64,000 nt of DNA from Vibrio maerlii (GTDB taxonomy: Bacteria > Pseudomonadota > Gammaproteobacteria > Enterobacterales > Vibrionaceae), in assembly GCF_003415655.1 (NCBI RefSeq), contig NZ_QRHC01000015.1, forward strand, positions 1 through 64,000. The letters run 5' to 3'. A program made the translations under genes and the position numbers. Positions 27,318 to 36,521 of this stretch are shown here, one piece after another. Under the pieces are notes generated by a model, which was not told the origin of the DNA, did no database searches, and worked only from the letters and a program-made list of their open reading frames with translations. The stretch's first letter is position 1, and the number at the start of each line of letters is the position of its first letter.

Positions 27318-27616
27318 ACTATTTGTTGAGTATTCCTTAGGTTTCAACTACACCCAACGAGGATAGCTTCTAGGTGGCAGGGTAAACATAGAAAGGTTAG
27401 TTACCGTAGTAATACATCGTAATGTTTGGGGCCTTTCCCTAGACTTGTGAAATGTTAAGCTGCAAGCATAGAGTCATCGCCTTCACGCACTTATCTTTCA
27501 GATAACCAACAACATTATATCCGGTCTACTTCAGAAGGATCTAATGCACATTATTTTAATCAAGTGTCTTTCTTTTTAGTGTCACCCTTCCTATTAGCGA
27601 AGGGAGTTACCAATGT

Positions 27617-28255
27617 TCAATTAGTTAATTTTGTTTTTAAGGTGCAAGGGTTGCCAGCAGCCATGCTATAAGCAGGAATATCTTTTGTAACGACGCTGCC
27701 TGCGCCAATAACCGCACCGTCTCCGATACACACCCCAGGAAGAACAATACATCCGTAACCGATCCAGACATCGTCTCCAATTGTGACAGGCTGAACCTTA
27801 AGTCTATCAAGCTCATTCGGTTGGCCTCGATTTGTAAGTGTATGGCCGCTACAGTCCATAATTACTGTGTTCGGCCCAAAAATAACATTGTTTCCTATTG
27901 AAAATCTTTCGTAAGCGCAGATGGAAGTTCCTTGAAGTACACTCCCTTTTCCAATGGTTATTTGACCAAAGGGCTTGTTGTTAACAGAAACACTTGTAAG
28001 TTTGGTGAGACCGGAAGGAAAGGCCGGAAAATGAGATGATTCTATGTAACATCCTGAGTCAATTGAGATAGCTTCTCTTCCATTCTCCAAATACTCAAAC
28101 CCAGTTGAGCCGACTTTGGTCAAAGTTATCGAAGGGCAACCAGAAAATGTTACCCAATTATCCGAGCCAAAGTGCTTGCCATACTGTTCCATCAATTCAA
28201 CTTCAGATAACGCTGAATGATTATCTGGACAGAGTATTCTTTCGTGGTTATACAT
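27617..28255 (-). CDS. Hexapeptide-repeat O-acetyltransferase (CatB/LacA-like)
   Basis: This encodes 212 residues. The left-handed beta-helix repeats are clear in the C-terminal half: VTIGDDVWIGYGCIVLPGV, then GDGAVIGAGSVVTKDIPAYSMAAGNP, which is the acetyl-CoA-binding end of xenobiotic and sugar acetyltransferases. The substrate is not evident. Its ATG overlaps the stop of a truncated ABC exporter gene upstream, so it was once the downstream gene of an export operon and may have modified the exported compound or acted as a neighbour enzyme. It is now cut off from its original promoter by an IS relic. Confidence 0.85.
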   Translation of the reverse strand: MYNHERILCPDNHSALSEVELMEQYGKHFGSDNWVTFSGCPSITLTKVGSTGFEYLENGREAISIDSGCYIESSHFPAFPSGLTKLTSVSVNNKPFGQITIGKGSVLQGTSICAYERFSIGNNVIFGPNTVIMDCSGHTLTNRGQPNELDRLKVQPVTIGDDVWIGYGCIVLPGVCIGDGAVIGAGSVVTKDIPAYSMAAGNPCTLKTKLTN

Positions 28256-28364
28256 CCTGAGCTTCCTGCTTAAAATTATTTGGGATTTCCTGAACTAGAC
28301 CACCTTCCATGAGTAATACTCGATCAGCCGATGCTATAGTCTCTGGACGGTGAGCAATCAAACT
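28248..28364 (-). pseudogene. C-terminal remnant of an ABC exporter ATPase
   Basis: About 38 codons are left, reading LIAHRPETIASADRVLLMEGG near the start, the H-loop and following strand typical of peptide or toxin exporter ATPases of the CvaB/HlyB kind. The TAA at 28248-28250 overlaps the acetyltransferase ATG at 28255-28253. Everything upstream (membrane domain, Walker A, signature) has been replaced by an IS481-family relic, so it is non-functional. Confidence 0.75.
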
Positions 28365-28969
28365 CTCGGTCTCTGTCGGTTTAAATTCTTTGAATTGGAA
28401 AAGGCATTTCCTCGATAACACATTCAATAAAATCTAGCATGTTAGCGACTGTACGGCGTGAATAGCACCGCAGAACACGGCAGCGAGTACAATAATCTAT
28501 TGCCGTGTATTGATAAACTCAAGGAGCTACCTTACAAGTATTTATTTGCAATCTGTCGCCAGGAATTGGGCGTTCATAGCGCTGAAAATCTTGCTTCTTA
28601 CGGTATGTGACAATGGGGGTAACAGCATTGGAGGTTAGCACTTTATGGATTGTTGCGGTGCTGAATTGAAGACTATGAAGGAATGTTAATTCAGATTGCA
28701 GCCTTCTTGCTCCAAGGTTTCTATTTTTCCTCATATCCAAAATAAACTTTTCAATATCAAAAGTGATTTTACTGTTAGGAGTAGAATGAGGCCTTCGGCT
28801 AATGCTTTTTTAACCCCGATAAACCATCGTTTCATATAGAGTCAGTCACCCACTAGCGAAGTATTGGTCTTGAAATATCACAATGGCGGCAAACCACGCC
28901 TGCATCACCACATTCTTGATAGAGTTTTACTCACTTTAATCTCTTTTGAATTTCTCTGTCCATAGACAT
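28358..28969 (-). pseudogene. Decayed IS481-family transposase
   Basis: Reading down from ATG 28969 gives an HTH domain (YQECGDAGVVCRHCDISRP), then RRPHSTPNSK, RNLGARRLQSEL, RPIPGDRLQINTCKV and YQYTAIDYCTR, the order seen in IS481 integrase-like transposases. It is broken by stops at 28931-28933, 28853-28855, 28832-28834, 28519-28521 and 28381-28383, and by a frameshift at the A6 run near 28806-28811. The DDE domain is lost after TDRDREF, where the ABC exporter remnant begins. It is a long-dead element. Confidence 0.85.
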
Positions 28970-29019
28970 CCAGTATAGTGAAAAGATGTCTATGAATCAC
29001 ACACCTAAGCACTTGAATG

Positions 29020-30096
29020 CTAAAAAACTCTAGACCAGTGATTGTCCCACATTACGTTGTATTGCTCGCTCACAGCTGATTGCTCGCCCGATTCAATTAC
29101 CACGCGACCAACACCAGAGCTAATAAAGAAACGTTTTCCTTTCACAACAACACCCGATGCATCAGGCAATGAAACGATTTTCTTCAGAGCCAATGAGTTT
29201 TTATACCAGACACCGTAGCAATTTCCTCTTGGCGAAGTGGCAACAATAAACTCGTCATTGCTCGCGATACTTGCAATGTAATGATTAAAACGAGCCCAAT
29301 CCTCCTCTTCTCCCCCAAGATTTGATAAGCCACCGCTTCGCTCAGCCGCTATTAGTGCAGGATAGTCATCGGGATTTCCACGATACTGCTGGCCGCAATA
29401 AACCGTACCTTCGGAGTCTATCGAAAGGTGGCGAATGCTGAGCTTATGGTCTACTAGTTCAAACTGCCCTTTAATCTTGCCATCCGTTGTTAAATACACC
29501 AACGCGGGTTTCATCGTCTCCAAGTTTACTGGTTTACGACCACGAGTTTGAACGCCACCGACCCCAATGGCTAAATCACCATTAGGCAACATCACCACTT
29601 CATGAGGTCCAATACCAAAATTCGTTAACTCTCGAACTTTAGTATAGCCATTGTGAGCATCGTAAACGCCAATGACCCCTTGACTCGTTTGAGATTCTCC
29701 CTCCGTCGCGTAAAGCCAACGACCATCAGCAGAATAACAACCATGACCGTAATAATGACGATTGTTCGCAGCGAGCTTCAAACAAACGATCTTGCCTGAT
29801 GAAACATCAATAACTTGCATGAAACTGCCGGGGCGACGCGCAAAAACAGCAATATGGTTATGGGTTGAAGACGCTACCCCGTGACCTCTTGCTGGTAAAG
29901 GGAAGCTCTCAATTTCCTGTCCACTGCCATCGGCGAGTGTAAATGCATAATCATCAACACCACGAATTGAACAGCCTGCTAGTTCTGCCGATGACGATGT
30001 CAATTTCGAGCTACAACCGAGCAGCCAAGACGAGCTTGCAACACCCAAGCCCGCCTTTAGTAGACTACGGCGATTGATTTGCACCTTAATCCCCAT
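29020..30096 (-). CDS. DUF1513 beta-propeller-like exported protein of the imelysin cluster
   Basis: This encodes about 358 residues if started at ATG 30096, inside the end of the imelysin gene (11-base overlap, coupled translation); upstream codons are open but overlap more. The N-terminus has a twin-arginine-like NRRSLLKAG followed by a hydrophobic run ending LLGC, so it may be a Tat-exported lipoprotein. The mature part is rich in repeated Gly/Asp strands fitting a beta-propeller. DUF1513 proteins regularly accompany imelysins and di-haem proteins in Fur-controlled loci; their exact role in iron uptake is unknown. Confidence 0.82.
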   Translation of the reverse strand: MGIKVQINRRSLLKAGLGVASSSWLLGCSSKLTSSSAELAGCSIRGVDDYAFTLADGSGQEIESFPLPARGHGVASSTHNHIAVFARRPGSFMQVIDVSSGKIVCLKLAANNRHYYGHGCYSADGRWLYATEGESQTSQGVIGVYDAHNGYTKVRELTNFGIGPHEVVMLPNGDLAIGVGGVQTRGRKPVNLETMKPALVYLTTDGKIKGQFELVDHKLSIRHLSIDSEGTVYCGQQYRGNPDDYPALIAAERSGGLSNLGGEEEDWARFNHYIASIASNDEFIVATSPRGNCYGVWYKNSLALKKIVSLPDASGVVVKGKRFFISSGVGRVVIESGEQSAVSEQYNVMWDNHWSRVF

Positions 30097-31138
30097 CTGT
30101 CGCATTAAATCCAACAACCACACCAAGCGCCAAAGCCGCTTCTTCATGAATGAGATACTTAAGTTGCTCAAGCTTGTTATACTGAGCCATGGTCAGTTGA
30201 TAGCCTTCTTTGGTTTGCAACAAATCAAATAAACCCTGCTCTTGTGGCCATGTGAGCAGAGCAAGCTCGAACTGGTCGGTAATACTGTCTGCAAGCTGGT
30301 CGTGCCCACTCGCTCTTAAGGTGGCATCAAGACTGGTCGCACTGCCACTCGTTAAGTACAGGCGTTGAGCAGCAGCAATGTTGTATTTAATGTTGGCAAG
30401 CGAGGTTTTCGAACGCCACGATTCCGCAAAGTAAGGTCTCGGTTGTCCAACTTTAGCTAAGGGACGTTCCATCTTCTTCAACGCATACTCGAGTTGATTA
30501 GATAAAAGACTCACTAGCTCAGCATTCCACTGCTTATCGTCGATATCCTTCCAAGGATTAATTTGCCACGCTGTTTCAATCGCTTGAGTGTTAATCATCA
30601 CTTCTTGAGTCATCGCCAAAGCCAAGCCACAACCATCTTTTAAATCGCCTTGAATTAGCGGTGAGTCGTCGTCATAAAGCATCCATTCAACGGCGCCTAG
30701 CCCTTGAACGGCAACACTCTGTGAAGACAGCCCTTGCTGAGCCCAATCAGCTTCTGTGGCCAGTAGCTGAGATACTTTCCGTCCCGTAGTATTCTTCTTG
30801 TCCGGCCAAAACTGGATTGCCCAACTCTTGTCTAGAGCTTCCGTTGGCCCTCGCTCTTGGCCTTGCAACGCCATCCAGCTGTGCATAGCTTGCTGCCAAC
30901 GTGCTTGCACATCGGTAAGACTAGCTTTCTGTTCACAATAGCCATTTATTGCGCTGTTCAATTGCTCGGCATTGGCCTCTAATTGAGCAGCAGCGTGATA
31001 CTGCAACTCATAAACTGCTTGGCTTTGGTGGTTGGTTTGCTCAAAACCATCAGCGACAGCTGTATTCTTGCCATCATTAGACTGGCATCCGACTAAAGCA
31101 GCACTGCATGACAACGCTATTAGGTGAATCTTATTCAT
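30086..31138 (-). CDS. Imelysin-family lipoprotein
   Basis: This encodes 350 residues with a lipoprotein signal (ALSCSAALVGC). The imelysin core is present: WQQAMHSWMALQGQERGP near the start and GLGAVEWMLYDDDSPL in the middle, where the GxHxxE-like motif of the family is altered to GLGAVEW. Imelysins are periplasmic or outer-membrane-linked helical proteins of iron acquisition. It lies between the di-haem gene and the DUF1513 gene in one operon. Confidence 0.88.
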   Translation of the reverse strand: MNKIHLIALSCSAALVGCQSNDGKNTAVADGFEQTNHQSQAVYELQYHAAAQLEANAEQLNSAINGYCEQKASLTDVQARWQQAMHSWMALQGQERGPTEALDKSWAIQFWPDKKNTTGRKVSQLLATEADWAQQGLSSQSVAVQGLGAVEWMLYDDDSPLIQGDLKDGCGLALAMTQEVMINTQAIETAWQINPWKDIDDKQWNAELVSLLSNQLEYALKKMERPLAKVGQPRPYFAESWRSKTSLANIKYNIAAAQRLYLTSGSATSLDATLRASGHDQLADSITDQFELALLTWPQEQGLFDLLQTKEGYQLTMAQYNKLEQLKYLIHEEAALALGVVVGFNATDGD

Positions 31139-31153
31139 CAGTGCACCCCTGAC

Positions 31154-32566
31154 TTAAAGTGAGTTAAGAAACGCGATTAATGCGCTACGCTCAGATTCAT
31201 TAAACGCCAACACCTTTTGCTTAGCATTCTCAGCTTCTCCGCCATGCCATAACACTGCTTCTAAAGCATTTCTTGCTCGACCGTCATGAAGAAGCTCTGT
31301 GTGTCCATTCACTTCTTTGGTGTAGCCCAACCCCCAAAGCGGAGCAGTACGCCACTCACGACCATTGGCAAGATATTCTGGTCGATGGTCGGCCAATCCC
31401 TCACCCATATCATGTAGTAACATGTCTGTATACGGGTGGATCACTTGCTCAGACAAGGCCGGTAACCCTGGACGCTTTGCCGTTTTGATGTTCACACGAT
31501 GACAACTTTCGCAACCGGCTTGTACAAACAGGCCTTTCCCTTTTACCACCTCTGACTCTTTGATGTTTCGACGCTTGGGAACTGCTAGATGCTGTGAGTA
31601 GAACTCGACAAAGCTGAGAATATTGTCGCTAACCTCTGGCGATCCACCGTTTGGCATATCCTTACAGATCGATTGATTCGCCGTGCAGTTCTCATTCGGA
31701 AAGAGGGAGGTGGTTAGCCCAACATCACCATTGAACGCTGCTGCATTTTGTTGATTAAGAGTTGGCTGACCAGCTTTCCAACCAAAGCGTCCCAACATAT
31801 GCTGACGGTACTCAACGCTCCATACTGTGTTCGCTTTCCCCGTTACACCATCGTTGTTGGAATCGGTAGCATCTACGAAACCCAGAATGGTTTCTTCTGG
31901 AATCGATTCAAGCAACCCGAGGCCAATCATTGGTGGAGCTACTCGCGCAGAAAACATCGTGTCTGGGTGCATTTCACCATAACCCAGTTGATCAATGACC
32001 AACTTTGGTTTTCTCAATACAAGCTCAGTACCGTCATTAAATGTCACAGGGTAATCACTATATTCAATTTGAATACGTGCTTCTGGCTGCTTGTTTGGCA
32101 GAGCAAAATCTTGAATTTGGCCACCATATGTAGGCTCTGGGACCACACCATCTCGAATAAAAGCTTGTTTTTGCTCGGGTGTTTCGGCTGGAATACTAAT
32201 GCGCACAAGCATTGATACGATGTGATCATCTCCTGGCTTTGGAGTATGTCCTCGGCCATCCTTTATATGGCAGTTTTGGCAACCGTTGGTGTTGAATAAC
32301 GGGCCTAAACCGTCTCTCGCATCCGTTGATGCTGGAGCTGGTACCCAAGGATTACGAAAAAAACTGTTACCCACACTGAAATCTAAACGCTTAGTCATAG
32401 GTAAATTGGTTGCCGGCATCGAAAAGGCATTTGCCCCTTCTTTATTCGTTGTTGTTTTGCCACCAGAGTGAGTGGAATATGCCTGAGCGGAAAAGCTGAA
32501 AAAAGAAGAGACGATCAGGGCTGCTATCGCTGGAGTCAAAAAACGAGAATTGAGCTTATTAAACAT
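31154..32566 (-). CDS. Di-haem oxidoreductase of the imelysin cluster (DUF1111 type)
   Basis: This encodes about 470 residues, start at ATG 32566, with a signal peptide (IAALIVSSFFSFSAQA). Two c-type haem motifs are visible: CQNCH (about residue 95) and CESCH (about residue 350). Such proteins resemble bacterial di-haem peroxidases and in imelysin loci may handle ferrous or ferric iron redox chemistry in the periplasm; that role is inference. It is followed by the second imelysin gene and preceded by the first, in one operon. Confidence 0.88.
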   Translation of the reverse strand: MFNKLNSRFLTPAIAALIVSSFFSFSAQAYSTHSGGKTTTNKEGANAFSMPATNLPMTKRLDFSVGNSFFRNPWVPAPASTDARDGLGPLFNTNGCQNCHIKDGRGHTPKPGDDHIVSMLVRISIPAETPEQKQAFIRDGVVPEPTYGGQIQDFALPNKQPEARIQIEYSDYPVTFNDGTELVLRKPKLVIDQLGYGEMHPDTMFSARVAPPMIGLGLLESIPEETILGFVDATDSNNDGVTGKANTVWSVEYRQHMLGRFGWKAGQPTLNQQNAAAFNGDVGLTTSLFPNENCTANQSICKDMPNGGSPEVSDNILSFVEFYSQHLAVPKRRNIKESEVVKGKGLFVQAGCESCHRVNIKTAKRPGLPALSEQVIHPYTDMLLHDMGEGLADHRPEYLANGREWRTAPLWGLGYTKEVNGHTELLHDGRARNALEAVLWHGGEAENAKQKVLAFNESERSALIAFLNSL

Positions 32567-32639
32567 CTTGAATTGCACACATATTATGGAAACGACAAAA
32601 GGGGTTCATAAAGAAACCCTTTTATTATTGATTTTGTTC

Positions 32640-33902
32640 TTAGAATTCGTGGTCAGCAGTATCTGGATTTAGGCTTGTGATACCAATAACTCCAGCGGCC
32701 TCTTCAATCGCAGCAGTTTGCTGAACCAGAGCTAGAATCGTCTCGTTAACCAGCGCGTTCCCTGCGGTATTACCTGAAGCGATCAATTGATCGAAGTGTT
32801 GACCTTGTTTCTCCGCAGAGTTCACTAACTGACCAACTTGAGCTCGAGTTTCGTCGAACTGCTTTTGAATACGTTGAGCCGCGTCTTTGTCCTGTTGCTC
32901 AACAAGGTCATGAAGGCTTGGGCCTGACAACAAAGTACCATCCTCACGCTTGTATAAACCTGTATAGACGTTATAGATACCTTGTTCGTTGTAGTAGTGA
33001 GAGTTGTGCGTGTTATCAGAGAAACAGTCGTGCTCGTCTTCAGTTGAATTCGCTTCTAGTGCAACCTTCATACGCTCACCCGCAAGCTCACCTAGAGAGA
33101 GTGAACCCATACCAAATAGCATTTTACGCAGGCCATTTGTTGTATCTTCTGCTAGCAGTTCGGCGCGGTAGTTGCCCGACTCCTGTGCAGACCACTGTTT
33201 CTCCATCCACTGCAAGTCTTGGATAAGAAGCTCAGCAGACGCTTTCAAGTATGCACCACGGCGGTCACAGTTGTTATTCGTACATTCTGAACCCACAACA
33301 AAATCTGTGAAAGCACGTTGTCCTGCCCCAGCATTGGTACCGTTTAGATCTTGGCCCCAAAGCAAAAACTCAATCGCGTGGTAGCCAGAAGCAACGTTAG
33401 CCTCAGAGCCACCAATTTCGTTCAGATCTGCGATGAGCTCAGGCGTTATTTCTGAAACATCTACCGCTTGAGAACCCACTTTTAGCTGCGTGTTAGCAAC
33501 GATATTCGCAAGTGCACCTTCGTTACCTAGCTCATGCTGATAGTCTGATGAAACGTAATCGATCAGACCTTCATCTAATGGCCATGCATTTAATTGCCCT
33601 TCCCAGTCATCCACAATCGCATTACCAAAACGAAAAACTTCGGTTTGTTGATAAGGTACGCGAGCGTCAATCCAAGCTTGCTTAACATCAGCAAAGCTCT
33701 TTTCAGTTGGCGAAGCTAGAAATTGATCAATCTTGCTTTCTAGCTGTACTGCTGTCAGATGTGCGTCTGAAAATACAGCATGAGCAAGATCTGCATAGTG
33801 AGTAACCACTTGTTTCTCACTCACAGCAGAGAAAGCTGATTGAGAAGCAAACAAAAGTGAGGTAGCAAGAAGAGTCTTAGTAACCTTATTGAGCTGAGGC
33901 AT
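32640..33902 (-). CDS. Imelysin-family iron-regulated protein
   Basis: This encodes 420 residues with a signal peptide (TLLATSLLFASQSAFS). The family motif GxHAIEFLLWGQD (ASGYHAIEFLLWGQD) and the internal duplication of imelysin domains are visible, with Glu and His residues that could bind iron. It is the first gene of the operon, right behind a strong Fur-box candidate, as seen for IrpA/ICMP proteins. A 73-base gap with an A/T-rich run, but no clear terminator, separates it from the di-haem gene. Confidence 0.92.
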   Translation of the reverse strand: MPQLNKVTKTLLATSLLFASQSAFSAVSEKQVVTHYADLAHAVFSDAHLTAVQLESKIDQFLASPTEKSFADVKQAWIDARVPYQQTEVFRFGNAIVDDWEGQLNAWPLDEGLIDYVSSDYQHELGNEGALANIVANTQLKVGSQAVDVSEITPELIADLNEIGGSEANVASGYHAIEFLLWGQDLNGTNAGAGQRAFTDFVVGSECTNNNCDRRGAYLKASAELLIQDLQWMEKQWSAQESGNYRAELLAEDTTNGLRKMLFGMGSLSLGELAGERMKVALEANSTEDEHDCFSDNTHNSHYYNEQGIYNVYTGLYKREDGTLLSGPSLHDLVEQQDKDAAQRIQKQFDETRAQVGQLVNSAEKQGQHFDQLIASGNTAGNALVNETILALVQQTAAIEEAAGVIGITSLNPDTADHEF

Positions 33903-33962
33903 AAATAGCGTCCTTGTTGAGCATTAATTCTATACATTGTAATAATTATTGCGCCAGTCAAT

Positions 33963-33981
33963 GATATTGATAACTACTATC
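33963..33981 (-). promoter_or_regulatory. Fur box upstream of the imelysin operon
   Basis: GATATTGATAACTACTATC matches 15 of 19 positions of the Fur consensus GATAATGATAATCATTATC. A weaker second site (TGAGAATCATACTTA, about 33997-34011) lies next to it. They sit 60-110 bases upstream of the first imelysin gene, so iron repression of the operon is expected. Confidence 0.82.
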
Positions 33982-34102
33982 ATTAGCGCTTTAGATTGAG
34001 AATCATACTTATTTACAAATTTATTGCAAATTATTTCAAAAGGTTTTCTAAATATTTCAACAGAGGAAGTAAAAGTAGAGATTTTGGTGTCGGAACCTAT
34101 AC

Positions 34103-34138
34103 AAAAAAACCCGCTCATCCTATGCGATAAGCGGGTTT
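34103..34138 (-). terminator. Terminator of ribA
   Basis: On the minus strand, arms AAACCCGCT and AGCGGGTTT are followed by a run of seven Ts within a few bases. It lies 36 bases after the ribA stop. Confidence 0.9.
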
Positions 34139-34174
34139 GAGGTGTGCTTTACTACACTTTAGTACCGTAGGAAG

Positions 34175-34768
34175 CTACAAGTCTAAATCGTGTTTACCGT
34201 GCGAGACTTTGGCCTTTAGGTAGCTCTCGTTACCATCTTTGATGTGTGCAGAGGTATTGAGCGACTCCACAAGTTCAATACCATGTTGTTGTAGCTCACG
34301 GATCTTTTTCGGGTTGTTCGTAATTAAACGAACTTTTTCAATACCAAGCGCTTTCAACATTTCAGCCGCTTCGGTGAAATCACGAAGATCGTCACCAAAA
34401 CCTAGATGGTTGTTCGCCTCATAGGTGTTCATGCCAGCACTCTGAAGCTTGTAAGCGTCGATCTTATTGTATAAACCTATTCCCCTTCCTTCTTGGCGTA
34501 GGTATAAGATAATGCCTCCTTTCTTGCCCATTAGCTCAATCGTTTCATCCAACTGCTCCCCACAATCACATCGCGAAGAGTGGAAAACATCACCAGTGAG
34601 GCACTCTGAGTGCATACGTACTAGAGGAATATCTTGTGTATCAGCTTGCTTGAAGATCAAAGCTATATGTTCTTTGTCTGTCTTCAGTCCATGAAAGGAA
34701 AGGATCTCAGCATCAATGTGGCTTTTACTTCCGACTTTTAAATCAACTCTGGCTCTAACCTCTGCCAT
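34175..34768 (-). CDS. ribA: GTP cyclohydrolase II
   Basis: This encodes 197 residues from ATG 34768 (MAEVRARVDLKVG) with AGGAAA upstream; this is the usual length. The zinc-binding cysteines lie in ECLTGDVFHSSRCDCGEQL and the catalytic stretch in LYLRQEGRGIGLYNKI. It opens the guanine ring of GTP, the first step of riboflavin synthesis. It is a stand-alone gene with its own terminator and a striking palindrome about 90 bases upstream. Confidence 0.96.
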   Translation of the reverse strand: MAEVRARVDLKVGSKSHIDAEILSFHGLKTDKEHIALIFKQADTQDIPLVRMHSECLTGDVFHSSRCDCGEQLDETIELMGKKGGIILYLRQEGRGIGLYNKIDAYKLQSAGMNTYEANNHLGFGDDLRDFTEAAEMLKALGIEKVRLITNNPKKIRELQQHGIELVESLNTSAHIKDGNESYLKAKVSHGKHDLDL

Positions 34769-34858
34769 ACGGTTTCCTATTTTAATTCTCTTAGACACGT
34801 GTCGTCTCTTGTACGTAAATATGGGGAAAACATCCCAGCATTTCAACCCAAAACTTCA

Positions 34859-34879
34859 AATTGTTATAATATAACAATT
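34859..34879. promoter_or_regulatory. Perfect 21-base palindrome upstream of ribA
   Basis: AATTGTTATA and TATAACAATT flank a single A, a perfect inverted repeat. It lies between the ribA start (34768) and the terminator of the next gene (34896-34924), where the ribA promoter must be. It has the form of a dimeric repressor operator (for example MarR or similar families). No matching regulator lies beside it. Confidence 0.55.
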
Positions 34880-34895
34880 AAACTTAATATTTAAA

Positions 34896-34924
34896 CAAAA
34901 AAGGCTTCCTTTGAGGAAGCCTTT
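34896..34924 (-). terminator. Terminator of the 53-residue gene
   Basis: On the minus strand, arms AAAGGCTTCC and GGAAGCCTTT are followed by TTTTG. It lies 36 bases after the small gene stop, which supports that gene being real. Confidence 0.9.
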
Positions 34925-34959
34925 CTAGAAATCTGTTGTAAGTAAGTTCTTATAAAACC

Positions 34960-35121
34960 TTATAAAGTTTGCGCTTTTTTCCACAAAGCCAGATCTATCC
35001 ACGCTGACTCTAGCTCCGCTAACTCTTCTTCAGTCAAGTGATTAAGAGTTGATTGACCTTGAGTAAAGGCACGAAGCTTTGAATAAAATTCCTTTTTCAA
35101 TTGTGATACTAACTGTTCCAT
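34960..35121 (-). CDS. Small 53-residue protein of unknown function
   Basis: The frame runs from ATG 35121 to TAA 34960-34962. The product starts MEQLVSQLKKEFYSKLR and ends AWIDLALWKKAQTL; it is amphipathic and probably two helices, the second with LTEEELAELESAW. It has no signal peptide. Support comes from the well-placed terminator downstream, good helical amphipathy and a free-standing position. I do not recognise the family. Confidence 0.7.
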   Translation of the reverse strand: MEQLVSQLKKEFYSKLRAFTQGQSTLNHLTEEELAELESAWIDLALWKKAQTL

Positions 35122-35381
35122 GTCTTTAGCTCGATATTACTTACATAAAGCCAATAATAACATCTTACCTAATATAACTACAGGAATTTATTAATGAAAT
35201 GTAAAGCAATGATAGATCTTAAGTTTGCAGAAAGATCACAATATGATCTTTATAAACGTGCAGATACCCATCATTTTTACGATTGCTATTTATCGTAAAA
35301 ATACTCTAGTGAGTTTTCATTGATTACATTACAATCGCGACCTATTTACAGAATGAATAACCATTAATCGTTTTATATAAT

Positions 35382-36344
35382 ATGTCCAACACCTTTAAAA
35401 ATGCTTTGTTGCTCATCGCCGCTTTTTCGCCGTTACTCTGCAATGCTGCACCAGCCCCAACTCCACTGCGGACCTACGCTCAATCTCCTGAGCAATCAAT
35501 AAGCCTTACAACTGAGCTACGCTCAGCATTTCCTGTCGGGCATAACGGAGTAGAACTATTTGCATCTGGCACTATCGCAAGCGTGTGGGGACATACTGAT
35601 GTGACGAGTTTGGATTATTATCAGAACCACGCTTTCGTTGGTGCTAACTGGCAAATTGATTCTAGGTTGCAGGCTGAAGTGAAATATCAATATACCTATG
35701 CAGCCAATAACCATTTAGATTCACTTACTATTAGTTTTCATGACTTCTTCAACATTGGTCAAAACGGACGTGATGAAACTGGTAAGCATCAGTTCCATAT
35801 TTCTAGTGAAAAATACGGTACCTCAATTGATGATTTTGAAGGGGAAACCCTAGCCAGGGCACTTCATGGTTACATGCAATACCAATTGATCTTGGCGGGT
35901 CCACACGCTTTAGCAGTCGGTGGTAGCATTTATTACAAAAACGTCGATGATGGTCCTTTCAAAACAAGCACTTTTGAACAAGGTTTACAATTAAACTATA
36001 CCTTTGCGAATGGCCCACACTCTCTGTTCAGCACTTATGGTGTAACTCATCGTGACGAAGACAGTTTATTGGTTGAAGCCGAATCACGAGACTTAACTAG
36101 TGCATTTGCACTGGGCTATGGCTATAAGTTTGGCCATTTTCATGAAGTACTTATGGAATATCACTGGTATGAGGGATTTCTTGAAGAGGAAGGGGCTTTT
36201 TCTGAAGCATCAAACGAGTTTGTATTGGGGTATCGTTTGAATCTGGGCAATGCCATGTTAGAAGCTACAATGATTGAGAACCTCATCAATATGGATAATT
36301 CGACAGATATAGCTTTTGGTCTCGGCATTCGCTACTTCTTGTAA
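35382..36344 (+). CDS. Outer-membrane beta-barrel protein, DUF3187-like
   Basis: This encodes 320 residues with a signal peptide (ALLLIAAFSPLLCNA). The mature part alternates hydrophobic and polar residues in strands and ends in an aromatic-terminated strand (FGLGIRYFL), the outer-membrane barrel signature. The size and pattern fit DUF3187 proteins of vibrios; the function of these is unknown. The upstream 260 bases hold a promoter region only. Confidence 0.78.
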   Translation: MSNTFKNALLLIAAFSPLLCNAAPAPTPLRTYAQSPEQSISLTTELRSAFPVGHNGVELFASGTIASVWGHTDVTSLDYYQNHAFVGANWQIDSRLQAEVKYQYTYAANNHLDSLTISFHDFFNIGQNGRDETGKHQFHISSEKYGTSIDDFEGETLARALHGYMQYQLILAGPHALAVGGSIYYKNVDDGPFKTSTFEQGLQLNYTFANGPHSLFSTYGVTHRDEDSLLVEAESRDLTSAFALGYGYKFGHFHEVLMEYHWYEGFLEEEGAFSEASNEFVLGYRLNLGNAMLEATMIENLINMDNSTDIAFGLGIRYFL

Positions 36345-36521
36345 CTACCACTACGCGAAAAGCATTCTTAAAGCCAATCACTTGATTGGCTTTTTTGCTG
36401 TCACTTATACCCAAAAACAAAGCAATCGCAATTTTGCAACAACAATGCAAAGAAACAGTCATACTACTCATTCATTATTCGCGTGTTCTATAAATTACAC
36501 TCTAATGAAAAGGAAGTTACT

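Noticed and set aside
27318..27616. A gene or tRNA between hmp and the acetyltransferase
   Set aside because: No cloverleaf and no frame with a start site and coding character was found. A CCCTTC/GAAGGG hairpin near 27583-27604 lacks a T run.
34769..34895. FMN riboswitch upstream of ribA
   Set aside because: The conserved FMN aptamer segments are absent; the space is short and holds only the palindrome.
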